From assembly GCF_007846085.1 (NCBI RefSeq), contig NZ_VOEJ01000003.1, positions 124,001 through 188,000 of the forward strand: 64,000 bases of DNA. The letters are read 5' to 3'. This stretch comes from Mucilaginibacter pallidiroseus. GTDB lineage: Bacteria > Bacteroidota > Bacteroidia > Sphingobacteriales > Sphingobacteriaceae. Shown here one piece after another: positions 8,903 through 16,457 of the stretch; position 1 is the stretch's first letter; every line of letters begins with the position of its first letter. Under the pieces are notes generated by a model, which saw only the letters and a program-made list of their open reading frames with translations, made no database searches and had not been told where the DNA came from. Made by a program: the position numbers and the translations under genes.

Positions 8903-10324
8903 ATGAAAAAAATTCTCATCATTGATGACGAAGTTAATGTTGGGCTTTTGCTGTCGAAGTTTTTGACACGCAATGGCTATGAGGTTGATACTGCTACAAA
9001 CGGAGCCAGCGGGCTTGAGTACTTAAAGGCTAATACCTATAGCCTGGTGCTTTGCGACTTTAGGTTGGAAGATACTGATGGCCGCGAGATGCTGCGGAAC
9101 ATTAAAGCCCTTTATCCTACTACAGGTGTTATTATCATTACCGGCTACTCGGATATAAAAATGGCCGTTGAGCTGATTAAAATGGGCGCTTATGACTATA
9201 TAACCAAGCCCCTTTACCCCGATGAAATATTAAACACCATAAACAAGGCCATTGAAACCCAATATGCCTTGCAGGAGCAAGCCGCCAGTATTGACCTTGC
9301 CGCCGATGAAAAGCCGCAGAAAGAAAATAAGAAACAAGTATTAAGCGCCGAGTTTGTTGCAGGTACCAGCCGTGCATCTAAAGAATTGTTGAGGCAGATT
9401 GAACTTGTATCACCAACCAATTATAGCGTAATTATATTGGGCGAAAGCGGAACCGGTAAAGAGTCGGTTGCCAAGAGCATACACCTAAACAGCCCAAGAG
9501 CCAATCAGCCGTTTATTGCAATGGACTGCGGATCATTAACCAAGGAGCTGGCTGCAAGCGAATTTTTTGGCCACGAAAAAGGCTCATTTACAGGCGCTTT
9601 CAGCACCAAAATTGGCCATTTCGAAATGGCGAATGGTGGTACGCTATTTCTTGATGAGGTAGGTAATTTATCATATGAGATACAAGCCGCTTTATTGCGC
9701 ACCGTACAGGAGCGCAAAGTAAAACGTATAGGCAGCACCAAAGAAATTGACCTGGATGTGCGCATTATTATAGCTACTAATGAGAACTTGCAGGATGGTA
9801 TAAGCAAGGGCCGTTTCCGTGAGGATTTGTACCACCGCTTTAACGAGTTTAGCATATACATGCCGCCATTGCGTGAGCGCGGAAATGATATTATGATGCT
9901 GGCCGAGCATTTCTTAAAAATAGCCAACCAGGAGCTCGACCGTAACGTCACATCATTCTCGCCCGAAGTAGTTGAATGTTTTATGAATTATCGCTGGCAG
10001 GGTAACATACGGGAGTTGAAGAACGTAGTCCGCAGGGCAACATTGTTAAGCGAGGGCAGCGAGATAAGCATGAAGGCACTTCCTTTAGAAATCTCAAACT
10101 TTAAACTAGCAGCTTTTGAGCCTTCTTCAGCGATAGCCTCATCGGCAAACGAAGTTAAGGAAGGGCCTAAGCACGACCTGAAGAACGCCGCACTTGGTGC
10201 CGAGCATGAGACTATTTTGCGTGTACTTCGCGAAGTTAACTTTAACAAAACCAAAGCAGCCGAGATACTTAATATTGACCGCAAAACGCTTTACAATAAA
10301 ATGAAAGCTATTAATTTAAAATAG
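8903..10324 (+). CDS. sigma-54-dependent response regulator, NtrC family
   Basis: Cytosolic transcription activator of 473 residues. The receiver domain (1-120) has the acidic pair D8-D9, phospho-acceptor D52 (LVLCDFRLED) and the conserved lysine in YDYITKPL. A central AAA+ domain (about 165-395) carries Walker A GESGTGKE, the sigma-54 contact loop GSFTGA (a common variant of GAFTGA) and Walker B GGTLFLDEV. A Fis-type helix-turn-helix (KTKAAEILNIDRKTLYNKM) ends the protein. The ATG at 8903 is chosen because the receiver starts there; upstream codons carry no family signal. No histidine kinase is adjacent; instead the next gene is a 66-residue H-box protein starting on the next base. Confidence 0.94.
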   Translation: MKKILIIDDEVNVGLLLSKFLTRNGYEVDTATNGASGLEYLKANTYSLVLCDFRLEDTDGREMLRNIKALYPTTGVIIITGYSDIKMAVELIKMGAYDYITKPLYPDEILNTINKAIETQYALQEQAASIDLAADEKPQKENKKQVLSAEFVAGTSRASKELLRQIELVSPTNYSVIILGESGTGKESVAKSIHLNSPRANQPFIAMDCGSLTKELAASEFFGHEKGSFTGAFSTKIGHFEMANGGTLFLDEVGNLSYEIQAALLRTVQERKVKRIGSTKEIDLDVRIIIATNENLQDGISKGRFREDLYHRFNEFSIYMPPLRERGNDIMMLAEHFLKIANQELDRNVTSFSPEVVECFMNYRWQGNIRELKNVVRRATLLSEGSEISMKALPLEISNFKLAAFEPSSAIASSANEVKEGPKHDLKNAALGAEHETILRVLREVNFNKTKAAEILNIDRKTLYNKMKAINLK

Positions 10325-10525
10325 ATGAGCAGCGTTGACTTAACAGATGCAAAACAGCTTAGCCTTTTTAAGCATGACCTGCGTAACCAGCTTTCAAATA
10401 TCATGATGTCTTTGGAGGGTGTAAAATATGAAACCCGCAACAACGGCGGCGACATCGTATTTTACCTGCAAAACCTTACCGAATCGGCACAAAAGATCCA
10501 GGAACTTCTGGACAAGCTTGAATAG
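10325..10525 (+). CDS. stand-alone histidine-kinase dimerisation (DHp/H-box)-like miniprotein
   Basis: Only 66 residues. The first half contains LFKHDLRNQLSNIMMSLEG, with H17 in the HDLRN pattern of a kinase H-box (HD/E-L-R-N/T). The second half (YLQNLTESAQKIQELLDKLE) matches the second helix of a DHp hairpin. There is no ATP-binding domain, sensor or membrane segment. The ATG follows the stop of the sigma-54 regulator without any gap, so the two are translationally coupled, and a terminator follows. A phosphotransfer or phosphatase-like partner of the regulator is my inference; it could also be a decoy dimeriser. I know no named family for it. Confidence 0.68.
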   Translation: MSSVDLTDAKQLSLFKHDLRNQLSNIMMSLEGVKYETRNNGGDIVFYLQNLTESAQKIQELLDKLE

Positions 10526-10545
10526 CATAATTTATGCATAAACAA

Positions 10546-10578
10546 ACGTAAGCGCTAAACCTTTAAGCGCTTTTTTTG
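10546..10578 (+). terminator. rho-independent terminator after the regulator/H-box pair
   Basis: AAGCGCT (10550-10556) pairs with AGCGCTT (10566-10572) around a 9-base loop, followed by a T tract. Confidence 0.8.
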
Positions 10579-10611
10579 TTTGTATGCAACAGGGTAACCT
10601 TTTCACGGCCA

Positions 10612-11655
10612 ATGTCAATTTTTAATTATAAGCAGCGCAACAACATAGTACTGGTAAGCATCATTGTGCTTGGTTGTTTCCTACTTTATGCGCTAAGTGA
10701 ATTGTTTAGTTCCATATTAGGCGCTATAGTATTGTTTACCATCTTCAGGCCGTTTTTTGTTTGGATGGTTGAGAAGAAAGGTCTTAACGCCGCCCTGGCT
10801 GCAGTAATCATAATTTCAGTATCACTTATTGTAATTGTAATTCCGTTTTTGCTGCTCAGCATCATGGTAATCACCAAGATAGCCGGCATCAACAGGCAAA
10901 GCCTCCCTATTGACGAATGGCTCAACAAAATTGACACCTTTGCCGGCTCAAATTTAAACCAACCACACCTGGCCGAAGATACCATCGCAAAGCTGGGCAC
11001 CTACGCTACCGACTTGTTCCCTTCAATTATAAGCAGCGCTGCCAACATCATACTCACCCTGCTGGTAATGTACTTCCTGCTTTACTTCATGTTTGTGCAG
11101 ATGCGCGAGTTTGAAACCGGCCTGCTAAAATATGCCCCATTTAGGGAGCAGCATGCCTATAAATTCGCTACGGAACTGCGCAATTCCACCTACTCCAATG
11201 TATTAGGACAGGGTGTGATAGCCATTACACAAGGCGCGTTGTTAGCCAACGGTTTTTGGATATTTGGCATTCCCGATCCTATCTTTTGGGGCGTTATAGG
11301 TGCTTTTATTTCATTTTTACCGGTTGTTGGTGCGCCTACGCTATGTATTCCTGCCAGCATTATCATATTTGCTAACGGGCAAAAATGGCAGGGTGTTGTG
11401 CTGTTACTATACGGCATTTTGTTTATAGGCAATGTAGATAACGTGTTAAGGATGGTTATCAACCGCCGCATAGGCAATACCCACCCTATTATTTCAGTTA
11501 TAGGTGTGTTTATTGGCCTACCCCTTTTTGGTATATTGGGACTGGTGTTTGGCCCGGTTTTATTATCGTATTTCTTATTATTGCTGGAGATTTACGAAAC
11601 CAACCGCATGGCTGCCGACAGGCTGGAGCGTATACGCACCGGGCCAGATATGTAG
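10612..11655 (+). CDS. AI-2E family transporter (PF01594)
   Basis: Inner-membrane permease of 347 residues with about eight hydrophobic segments, two at the N-terminus, one after a short loop, then a periplasmic/cytosolic stretch and a cluster of helices to the end. The GFWIFGIPDPIFWGVIGAFI and SFLPVVGAP region is diagnostic of the YdgG/TqsA/PerM family. Members export small molecules or, in some cases, act as Na+/H+ antiporters; AI-2 export is only one proposed role. The ATG at 10612 is chosen because the upstream TTG (10576) lies in the terminator hairpin. Substrate unknown. Confidence 0.85.
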   Translation: MSIFNYKQRNNIVLVSIIVLGCFLLYALSELFSSILGAIVLFTIFRPFFVWMVEKKGLNAALAAVIIISVSLIVIVIPFLLLSIMVITKIAGINRQSLPIDEWLNKIDTFAGSNLNQPHLAEDTIAKLGTYATDLFPSIISSAANIILTLLVMYFLLYFMFVQMREFETGLLKYAPFREQHAYKFATELRNSTYSNVLGQGVIAITQGALLANGFWIFGIPDPIFWGVIGAFISFLPVVGAPTLCIPASIIIFANGQKWQGVVLLLYGILFIGNVDNVLRMVINRRIGNTHPIISVIGVFIGLPLFGILGLVFGPVLLSYFLLLLEIYETNRMAADRLERIRTGPDM

Positions 11656-11769
11656 GGATGCCGTTTTTAAACCAACGCTGTAAAACTTTTAAATTAAGTT
11701 GTAAACAGCTGATGTAAATGTTATTTAATAATTATAAAAACAAATATTCAACTTAAAAATTAATATAAT

Positions 11770-12036
11770 ATGAAAGATAACACAAAAGTGATTGTAGCAT
11801 TGCTTGCAGGCGTAGCGGCAGGCGCAGCATTGGGCATATTATTTGCACCTGATAGCGGAACTGAAACCCGCGACAAACTTTCTGATTCATTAAAAAAACT
11901 TAGCGACACCATTAAGGAAACTGCTGCCAATGAAATTGACAACCTGGTTGGCTTAAAAGACAAGGTTGTTGAAAATATAAAAACAAAAGTACGTGGTGCC
12001 GAAGAAGAGTACCAGGACGATCTGGAACACGCCTAA
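11770..12036 (+). CDS. YtxH domain-containing protein
   Basis: Small protein of 88 residues. One Gly/Ala-rich transmembrane helix near the N-terminus (VIVALLAGVAAGAALGILFAP) is followed by a charged amphipathic helix, the layout of YtxH (PF12732) stress proteins. It is the first of three closely spaced genes (next start 38 bp on), encoding a membrane-tethered helix protein, a holin-X-like membrane protein and an unknown. The arrangement recalls the enterobacterial yqjD-yqjE-yqjK group, whose YqjD anchors ribosomes at the membrane; the parallel is inference. Confidence 0.8.
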   Translation: MKDNTKVIVALLAGVAAGAALGILFAPDSGTETRDKLSDSLKKLSDTIKETAANEIDNLVGLKDKVVENIKTKVRGAEEEYQDDLEHA

Positions 12037-12074
12037 AAAAAAACAGTTGCCGGTATAGGCAACAAACATCAACT

Positions 12075-12416
12075 ATGGAACAAGAAAAAAAAGAAAGCGC
12101 TCGCCCTATAATCGAGCAAATAACGGAGTATGCCGAAACACGCTTTAAGCTGGTAAAGCTCGAAGTGATTGATCGCAGTACTTCAATAATAGCCGGTATT
12201 GTTACAGATATTGTTATTATACTGAGCTTAATACTTACCTTTTTATTTGCCAGCTTCACCCTGGCATTGTACCTGGGCGATGTTTTAGGCGCCAACTGGA
12301 AAGGCTTTGGCTGCATTGCTGCCTTCTATCTGCTTATAGCATTGGTAGTAATTTTTGCCAAAAACACTTTTGAAAGGCCTATTGTAAACGTACTTGTCAG
12401 AAAGTTATTTAAATAA
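12075..12416 (+). CDS. holin-like membrane protein (PF07332, YqjE-like)
   Basis: 113 residues with two hydrophobic segments (about 40-65 and 75-100) after a charged amphipathic N-terminus (ITEYAETRFKLVKLEVIDR). This fits the PF07332 'putative holin-X / YqjE' family. Despite the family name there are no phage genes nearby and the neighbours are housekeeping-like, so phage lysis is unlikely. It lies between the YtxH gene and a gene of unknown family, five bases from the latter. Confidence 0.75.
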   Translation: MEQEKKESARPIIEQITEYAETRFKLVKLEVIDRSTSIIAGIVTDIVIILSLILTFLFASFTLALYLGDVLGANWKGFGCIAAFYLLIALVVIFAKNTFERPIVNVLVRKLFK

Positions 12417-12421
12417 GATAA

Positions 12422-12886
12422 ATGGAACCATCAATCAAAAACATACACGATCTGAAAGTTGAAATAGGCCGCCTTAAAAACCTGACTGCTGAGCAAGGTA
12501 TTGCTTTAAAAGCACGCTTTGCAGGGCCATCAGCTATTATGGCTACGGTTATGTCCATATTCCCACCTTCACCTACTGTTGACGGCATCAGGAATGCGGG
12601 TTTCTTTAAACAGGATTTCCTGGGTATGCTTTCAAGGTTTGTGCTGCCACTAACGCTTAACAAAACTTTGTTCCGAAACTCAAACTTTATTGTGAAAACC
12701 ATTGTAGGTATCCTGTCGCAAAAAGCATCCGGCTACATCAGCGAGGAATCTGTAGGCGGTGTTTGGGATAAAGTTAAATCTGTATTTGGAAAGCTTACTA
12801 AAAAGAAGGAAGAAAAAATTGCAGTAGTAGTGCCTGTACCATTGGCAGCACCGGTTGCAGTGCCTGGCGAGCCATTGGGCTTGTAA
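12422..12886 (+). CDS. hypothetical protein, third gene of the YtxH/holin-like trio
   Basis: 154 residues, no family recognised. The N-terminal 40 residues form a charged helix (KNIHDLKVEIGRLKNLTAEQ). A middle part has moderately hydrophobic stretches (PSAIMATVMSIFPPSP; LSRFVLPLTLNKTLF) but no sure transmembrane helix. The C-terminus has a lysine run (GKLTKKKEEK) followed by a Val/Pro/Ala tail. It starts five bases after the PF07332 gene, so it is surely co-transcribed. Position matches yqjK in the yqjDEK group, but sequence similarity is not evident. A strong hairpin terminator follows. Confidence 0.7.
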   Translation: MEPSIKNIHDLKVEIGRLKNLTAEQGIALKARFAGPSAIMATVMSIFPPSPTVDGIRNAGFFKQDFLGMLSRFVLPLTLNKTLFRNSNFIVKTIVGILSQKASGYISEESVGGVWDKVKSVFGKLTKKKEEKIAVVVPVPLAAPVAVPGEPLGL

Positions 12887-12925
12887 AACTATAAACAAAT
12901 TGGGTATTGTTGTGAAACAACGCCC

Positions 12926-12969
12926 GGAAAGGGATAACCTCATGTGAGGTATATCCCTTTCGCTTTTTA
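12926..12969 (+). terminator. long hairpin terminator after the YtxH trio
   Basis: AAAGGGATA (12928-12936) pairs with TATCCCTTT (12952-12960) and the inner arms ACCTCA/TGAGGT extend the stem with one bulged base; a T-rich tract follows. Confidence 0.82.
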
Positions 12970-13010
12970 TAACGCTCAGCAACAGTCGGCCTATCATCTA
13001 AAATTTATTT

Positions 13011-13018
13011 TATTTTTG
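13011..13018 (+). promoter_or_regulatory. -7 box before trmB (TATTTTTG)
   Basis: Exact TAnnTTTG match 18 bases before the trmB GTG, implying a leader of roughly ten to fifteen bases. The -33 element is not clear. Confidence 0.4.
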
Positions 13019-13036
13019 CATTTTATATAAGTTATA

Positions 13037-13690
13037 GTGGGAAAAGATAAACTTAGGCGGTTTGCCGAGATAGAAACATTTGACAACGTTTTACAGCTTG
13101 ACGCAGGTAAGCCTTACCAGGGCCAATGGGCAACAGGCTTTTTTAAAAATAACAATCCGGTAGTGCTTGAGCTTGCTTGCGGCAAAGGCGAATACACCGT
13201 TAACCTTGCACGCATGTTTCCCGATAAAAACTTTATTGGGATTGATTACAAGGGCAACCGTATTTGGCGGGGTGCCAAAACAGCTATTGAAGAGAACGTG
13301 CCCAATGTTGCTTTTTTGCGCATGCAGATAGAAAACCTGCGGGACTATTTTGCCCCTGGCGAAATTGATGAAATATGGATCACCTTCCCCGACCCTCAGC
13401 CGCAACTTAGCCGTGAGAAAAAGCGCCTCACATCACCAAGATTTACCGAGCAATACCGGTTGATCTTGAAACCGGGCGGTGCTGTTAACTTAAAAACCGA
13501 TAACGATGGCCTGCATGCGTATACCTTCGAGAAAATTGAAGAACAGGGCTTTAATCTGCATATTAAAACCGAAGACCTTTACAAGTCGGAGTTTGCTGAT
13601 GATGTGTTATCAATTAAAACATACTACGAGAAAAAATATCTTCAGCACAACAAAAACATCAATTACCTTAAATTCTCCTTTAAACACTAA
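13037..13690 (+). CDS. trmB: tRNA (guanine-N7-)-methyltransferase
   Basis: SAM-dependent enzyme of 217 residues that methylates G46 in the tRNA variable loop. The SAM site is VLELACGKGEYTVNLA, with FIGIDYKGNRIWRGAK after it, and the TrmB signature ITFPDPQPQLSREKKRLTSP is complete. The start is GTG at 13037; there is no in-frame ATG before the conserved GKDKLRRFAE. The stop abuts the ATG of the next gene, so the pair is an operon. Confidence 0.95.
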   Translation: MGKDKLRRFAEIETFDNVLQLDAGKPYQGQWATGFFKNNNPVVLELACGKGEYTVNLARMFPDKNFIGIDYKGNRIWRGAKTAIEENVPNVAFLRMQIENLRDYFAPGEIDEIWITFPDPQPQLSREKKRLTSPRFTEQYRLILKPGGAVNLKTDNDGLHAYTFEKIEEQGFNLHIKTEDLYKSEFADDVLSIKTYYEKKYLQHNKNINYLKFSFKH

Positions 13691-14023
13691 ATGGCCGAAC
13701 GCAACTTTTATGATGATGTGTACGATGTTGTGCGGCAAATACCACCGGGCAGGGCAACGTCATACGGCGCTATTGCTGCCTACCTGGGCAGCAAGCAATC
13801 ATCAAGGGTTGTGGGTTATGCCATGATGGCTTGTGGGAATGCTCAGCCACCTGTGCCTGCTCATAGGGTAGTTAATCGCCAGGGCTTGTTAACGGGCAAA
13901 TTTCACTTTGGCGGCAATACAATGGAGCAACTCCTTGCATCGGAAGGCATAGCGGTAAAAGACAACCAAATCCAAAACTTTAAGGATGTTTTTTGGGATC
14001 CCGCTATAGAATTGGCGCTTTAA
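13691..14023 (+). CDS. alkyltransferase-like protein (MGMT family, active-site Cys replaced by Ala)
   Basis: 110 residues of the O6-alkylguanine-DNA alkyltransferase DNA-binding domain. The helix-turn-helix and arginine-finger region is present (GRATSYGAIAAYLG; SRVVGYAMMACGN). The PCHR active site reads PAHR (A57), so the alkyl-accepting cysteine is absent. Such ATL proteins bind O6-alkylguanine without repair and recruit nucleotide-excision repair. It starts directly after the trmB stop; its last 20 bases overlap the convergent membrane-protein gene. Repair role follows the family; not shown here. Confidence 0.88.
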   Translation: MAERNFYDDVYDVVRQIPPGRATSYGAIAAYLGSKQSSRVVGYAMMACGNAQPPVPAHRVVNRQGLLTGKFHFGGNTMEQLLASEGIAVKDNQIQNFKDVFWDPAIELAL

Positions 14024-14375
14024 GAACATCGCGCTTACGGCTGTAGTCGCTAAAGATGGCGATGATAAACAGAAACACGCCAAAGCTTAAATAGAATGGC
14101 CTTGCACGATCGTCGTATTTAAAAAACGTAAACGCCAAAATAATGAGCACTATGCTTAAAACCAGCTCAATGATGCCATGCACTCTAAGCGGTATGCTCT
14201 TAAATACGCCAAAGCTGTAATTTGTTAATACGGTGAGCAACAAAAACGCTGTTGCAATACTATATACCAAGGGCATGGAGTGTGTTGGCATTGTGTATAG
14301 CGTAGGTGCGGCAAACAAAAACACTATCATAATATAATCAATAATGCCGTGGAGTTTTGGGCCTATCAGTTTCAT
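14004..14375 (-). CDS. small multi-pass membrane protein (SPW-repeat-like)
   Basis: 123 residues with four hydrophobic helices (about 12-30, 36-55, 68-88, 95-112). Two related motifs, KLHGIIDYIMIVFLF and RVHGIIELVLSIVLI, show an internal duplication of a two-helix unit, as in SPW-type membrane proteins. The function is unknown. The 3' end overlaps the convergent ATL gene by 20 bp. Confidence 0.72.
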   Translation of the reverse strand: MKLIGPKLHGIIDYIMIVFLFAAPTLYTMPTHSMPLVYSIATAFLLLTVLTNYSFGVFKSIPLRVHGIIELVLSIVLIILAFTFFKYDDRARPFYLSFGVFLFIIAIFSDYSRKRDVLKAPIL

Positions 14376-14483
14376 TTAATAACAGTTACGTCGATGCGGC
14401 AAATTCAGCCGTACACACTAATAAAGTATTAAGCAAAGCTTTAGGTTTGACAGAGTGTACATAACCTTACAACTACAGGTGGT

Positions 14484-14849
14484 TTAGTCGTATTGCAACA
14501 GCTCCATCCGATTGCCGAATGGGTCTAAAAAAGCAAAACGTTTGCGGCCGGGTATGGGTACTTCATCAATAATTGTTACGCCACCAGTGTTGCTAAGTAT
14601 GTTGAAAGCCTCATCAACATAGTCTACCACCAAAGCTGTATGCCTGATGGTGACTGGCAGCGGATCTTCCACGCCCAAGTGCAGTTCTATTTCGCCAGCA
14701 GTTAACCAATGGCCGGGGTGACCAAACAGATGGTTGGGGCGCTCGGCAACGTTAAAGCCTAATATTTCAGTATAAAATGCCAACGCTTCCTCAAGCTTCT
14801 CGGCAGGTACACATATATGAAAATGATCTACCCGCTTAGGCCTGATCAT
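14484..14849 (-). CDS. VOC family protein (glyoxalase/dioxygenase superfamily), second of pair
   Basis: 121 residues, one vicinal-oxygen-chelate domain with the paired beta-alpha-beta-beta-beta units. Likely metal-site positions: DHFHI near the N-terminus, IRHTALVV in the middle and FGNRMELLQ at the end. This H/H/E pattern suggests a metal-dependent member. The ATG at 14849 is preferred to an upstream TTG (14864); it overlaps the end of the upstream VOC gene, so translation is coupled. Substrate unknown. Confidence 0.82.
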   Translation of the reverse strand: MIRPKRVDHFHICVPAEKLEEALAFYTEILGFNVAERPNHLFGHPGHWLTAGEIELHLGVEDPLPVTIRHTALVVDYVDEAFNILSNTGGVTIIDEVPIPGRKRFAFLDPFGNRMELLQYD

Positions 14850-15228
14850 GGCTATGCTGGGCAAATGTAAGCACGTAGTTATTATTGTCTAATATGGTAA
14901 ACTCGGTAGCCCCGTAAAAAGTAGTCTCCAAACCCTTCAAAATGGTTACCTTATCTTTCACCTGCTCAAACAAGCTGTTTATATCATCTACACTGATATA
15001 AAGCAATAAGGAGCCACCGCTGGTACGGCTAATTTGCGGCAGGTCGTCGCCAAGGCTTTCCATGCTTTGCAGCATTATGGATACGCCGCCATTGTTAAGC
15101 ATTGCCCATACAAGAGGGCCGCTACCATCGTCAGGCACTGTCATTTGGGTTTCAAAGCCAAGTATCTTATAAAAATCTATAGTAGCATTTACGTCGTTTA
15201 CAAATATATTGGGCGATAGGCTTTGCAT
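14836..15228 (-). CDS. VOC family protein (bleomycin-resistance-like), first of pair
   Basis: 130 residues, a single VOC domain starting MQSLSPNIFVNDVNATIDFYKILGF, the usual 'F-V-x-D-x-x-x-x-x-x-F-Y' opening. The C-terminal strand EFTILDNNNYVLTFAQ lacks the Glu ligand of metal-dependent glyoxalases, so this member may be a metal-free binding protein. It overlaps the second VOC gene by 14 bp and is separated from the next gene by a divergent promoter region. Confidence 0.82.
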   Translation of the reverse strand: MQSLSPNIFVNDVNATIDFYKILGFETQMTVPDDGSGPLVWAMLNNGGVSIMLQSMESLGDDLPQISRTSGGSLLLYISVDDINSLFEQVKDKVTILKGLETTFYGATEFTILDNNNYVLTFAQHSHDQA

Positions 15229-15250
15229 AATTAGGGTTGTTATTGTTTTC

Positions 15251-15258
15251 CAAATATA
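15251..15258 (-). promoter_or_regulatory. -7 box of the VOC pair (TATATTTG)
   Basis: The minus strand matches TAnnTTTG exactly, 23 bases before the VOC start codon. No clear -33 TTTG. Confidence 0.4.
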
Positions 15259-15315
15259 TAGTTAAATCGTTACGCCGATATTTTAACCTTCATAAAAATT
15301 TACGGCGATTACTGG

Positions 15316-15323
15316 TAGTTTTG
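15316..15323 (+). promoter_or_regulatory. -7 box of the AhpD-like gene (TAGTTTTG)
   Basis: Exact TAnnTTTG match, 22 bases before the ATG at 15346. No clear -33 element. Confidence 0.4.
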
Positions 15324-15345
15324 TGGTAGTACAAAGCAAATACTT

Positions 15346-15702
15346 ATGGGACAATTAATAAATGATTTTGAAGCCTATCGTACCAGGATGAACGACAGGA
15401 TAATGGAAACCGCAAATACCAATATTAAACGCTTTTTTTCACTGGATACCACTACCTACGCCGATGGTGCACTGGATGTAAAAACAAAAGAGATGCTTGG
15501 GCTAGTTGCATCAATGGTGCTGCGTTGTGATGATTGCATTAAGTATCATCTGGGTAAATGCCACGAAGCCGGGGTTAAGCACGATGAGATGAACGAAGTA
15601 TTTATGATAGCCAACCTTGTTGGTGGCTCTATAGTTATACCACACTACCGTAGGGCGGTTGAGTATTGGGACGAACTGAATGAGCTTAGCAGCGCACAGT
15701 AG
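15346..15702 (+). CDS. carboxymuconolactone decarboxylase / AhpD-like protein
   Basis: 118 residues of the CMD family (PF02627). The CxxC-x3-H motif (C61, C64, H68 in RCDDCIKYHLGKCHEAG) is the AhpD-type redox centre, so peroxidase-like or disulfide-linked antioxidant activity is more likely than true decarboxylation. C72 lies close by. It is followed 29 bp later by the tag gene, in the same direction. The electron partner is not in the window. Confidence 0.88.
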   Translation: MGQLINDFEAYRTRMNDRIMETANTNIKRFFSLDTTTYADGALDVKTKEMLGLVASMVLRCDDCIKYHLGKCHEAGVKHDEMNEVFMIANLVGGSIVIPHYRRAVEYWDELNELSSAQ

Positions 15703-15731
15703 CTAAATGACAGTAAATTAAATTTAAAAAT

Positions 15732-16304
15732 ATGCCAACTGCAAAATCAAACCCTAATGCTGAAAAGCAACGTTGCTCCTGGTGCGGAACCGACCCGCTT
15801 TACATGGAATACCACGATAAAGAATGGGGGAAGGTAACACACGATGACAAAGTATTTTTTGAGTTTTTAACGCTTGAGGCAGCACAGGCAGGTTTAAGCT
15901 GGATTACCATACTGCGCCGCAGGGAAAATTACAGCAAGGCTTTTGCAGGGTTTGATGTTAAAAAGGTGGCCGACTTTGATGAAAATGATGTTGAGCGCCT
16001 GAAGAATGATGAGGGTATAATTCGTAATAAGCTAAAGATCAACTCGGCAATAAAAAACGCACAGCTATTTATTGATGTGCAGCAGGAATTTGGCTCATTC
16101 AACAATTACCTATACACCTTTATGCCCAACGGTGAGCCCATAACCGAGTATACAGGCCCGCATGTAAGCACGCCCGAATCTGACGCCATAAGCAAGGACA
16201 TGAAAAAGCGCGGCTTTAAGTTTTTTGGCACTACCATTTGCTATGCCTTTATGCAGGCCACAGGCATGGTTAACGACCATGTTCCGGATTGCGATTTTAG
16301 ATGA
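15732..16304 (+). CDS. tag: DNA-3-methyladenine glycosylase I
   Basis: Base-excision repair enzyme of 190 residues removing 3-methyladenine from alkylated DNA. The zinc-snap ligands are all present: C15 (RCSWCG), H28 (YHDKEWG), H183 and C187 (NDHVPDC), with the 13- and 4-residue spacings of E. coli Tag. The catalytic-pocket sequence AQAGLSWITILRRRENY is complete. Two genes on, the ATL at 13.7 kb also deals with alkylation damage, though on a separate unit. Confidence 0.95.
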   Translation: MPTAKSNPNAEKQRCSWCGTDPLYMEYHDKEWGKVTHDDKVFFEFLTLEAAQAGLSWITILRRRENYSKAFAGFDVKKVADFDENDVERLKNDEGIIRNKLKINSAIKNAQLFIDVQQEFGSFNNYLYTFMPNGEPITEYTGPHVSTPESDAISKDMKKRGFKFFGTTICYAFMQATGMVNDHVPDCDFR

Positions 16305-16414
16305 ATTGATCACGCTGATTGCTGAAATGATTGCGACGATATCCAATTGATACTTTACGCATCAACATAAATTGTATTTTTGAAAAAGCGGGTAGATAGT
16401 TAACTGTACAAGTC

Positions 16415-16451
16415 TTATCGGTGTAATCTCCTCGTAATCTGTGAAATCATA
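16415..16451 (+). repeat. end fragment of dispersed repeat family B, upstream of polA
   Basis: ATCGGTGTAATC...AATCTGTGAAATCATA aligns with 51163-51200 (ATCGGTGCAATC...AATCAGTGAAATCATA). The polA ATG follows seven bases later. It appears to be a partial copy of the palindromic element at 51076-51200. Confidence 0.5.
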
Positions 16452-16457
16452 AACAAC

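Noticed and set aside
12075..12416. The PF07332 gene as sign of a prophage
   Set aside because: No other phage genes, integrase or att sites are near; the neighbours resemble stress genes and the family also includes YqjE proteins.
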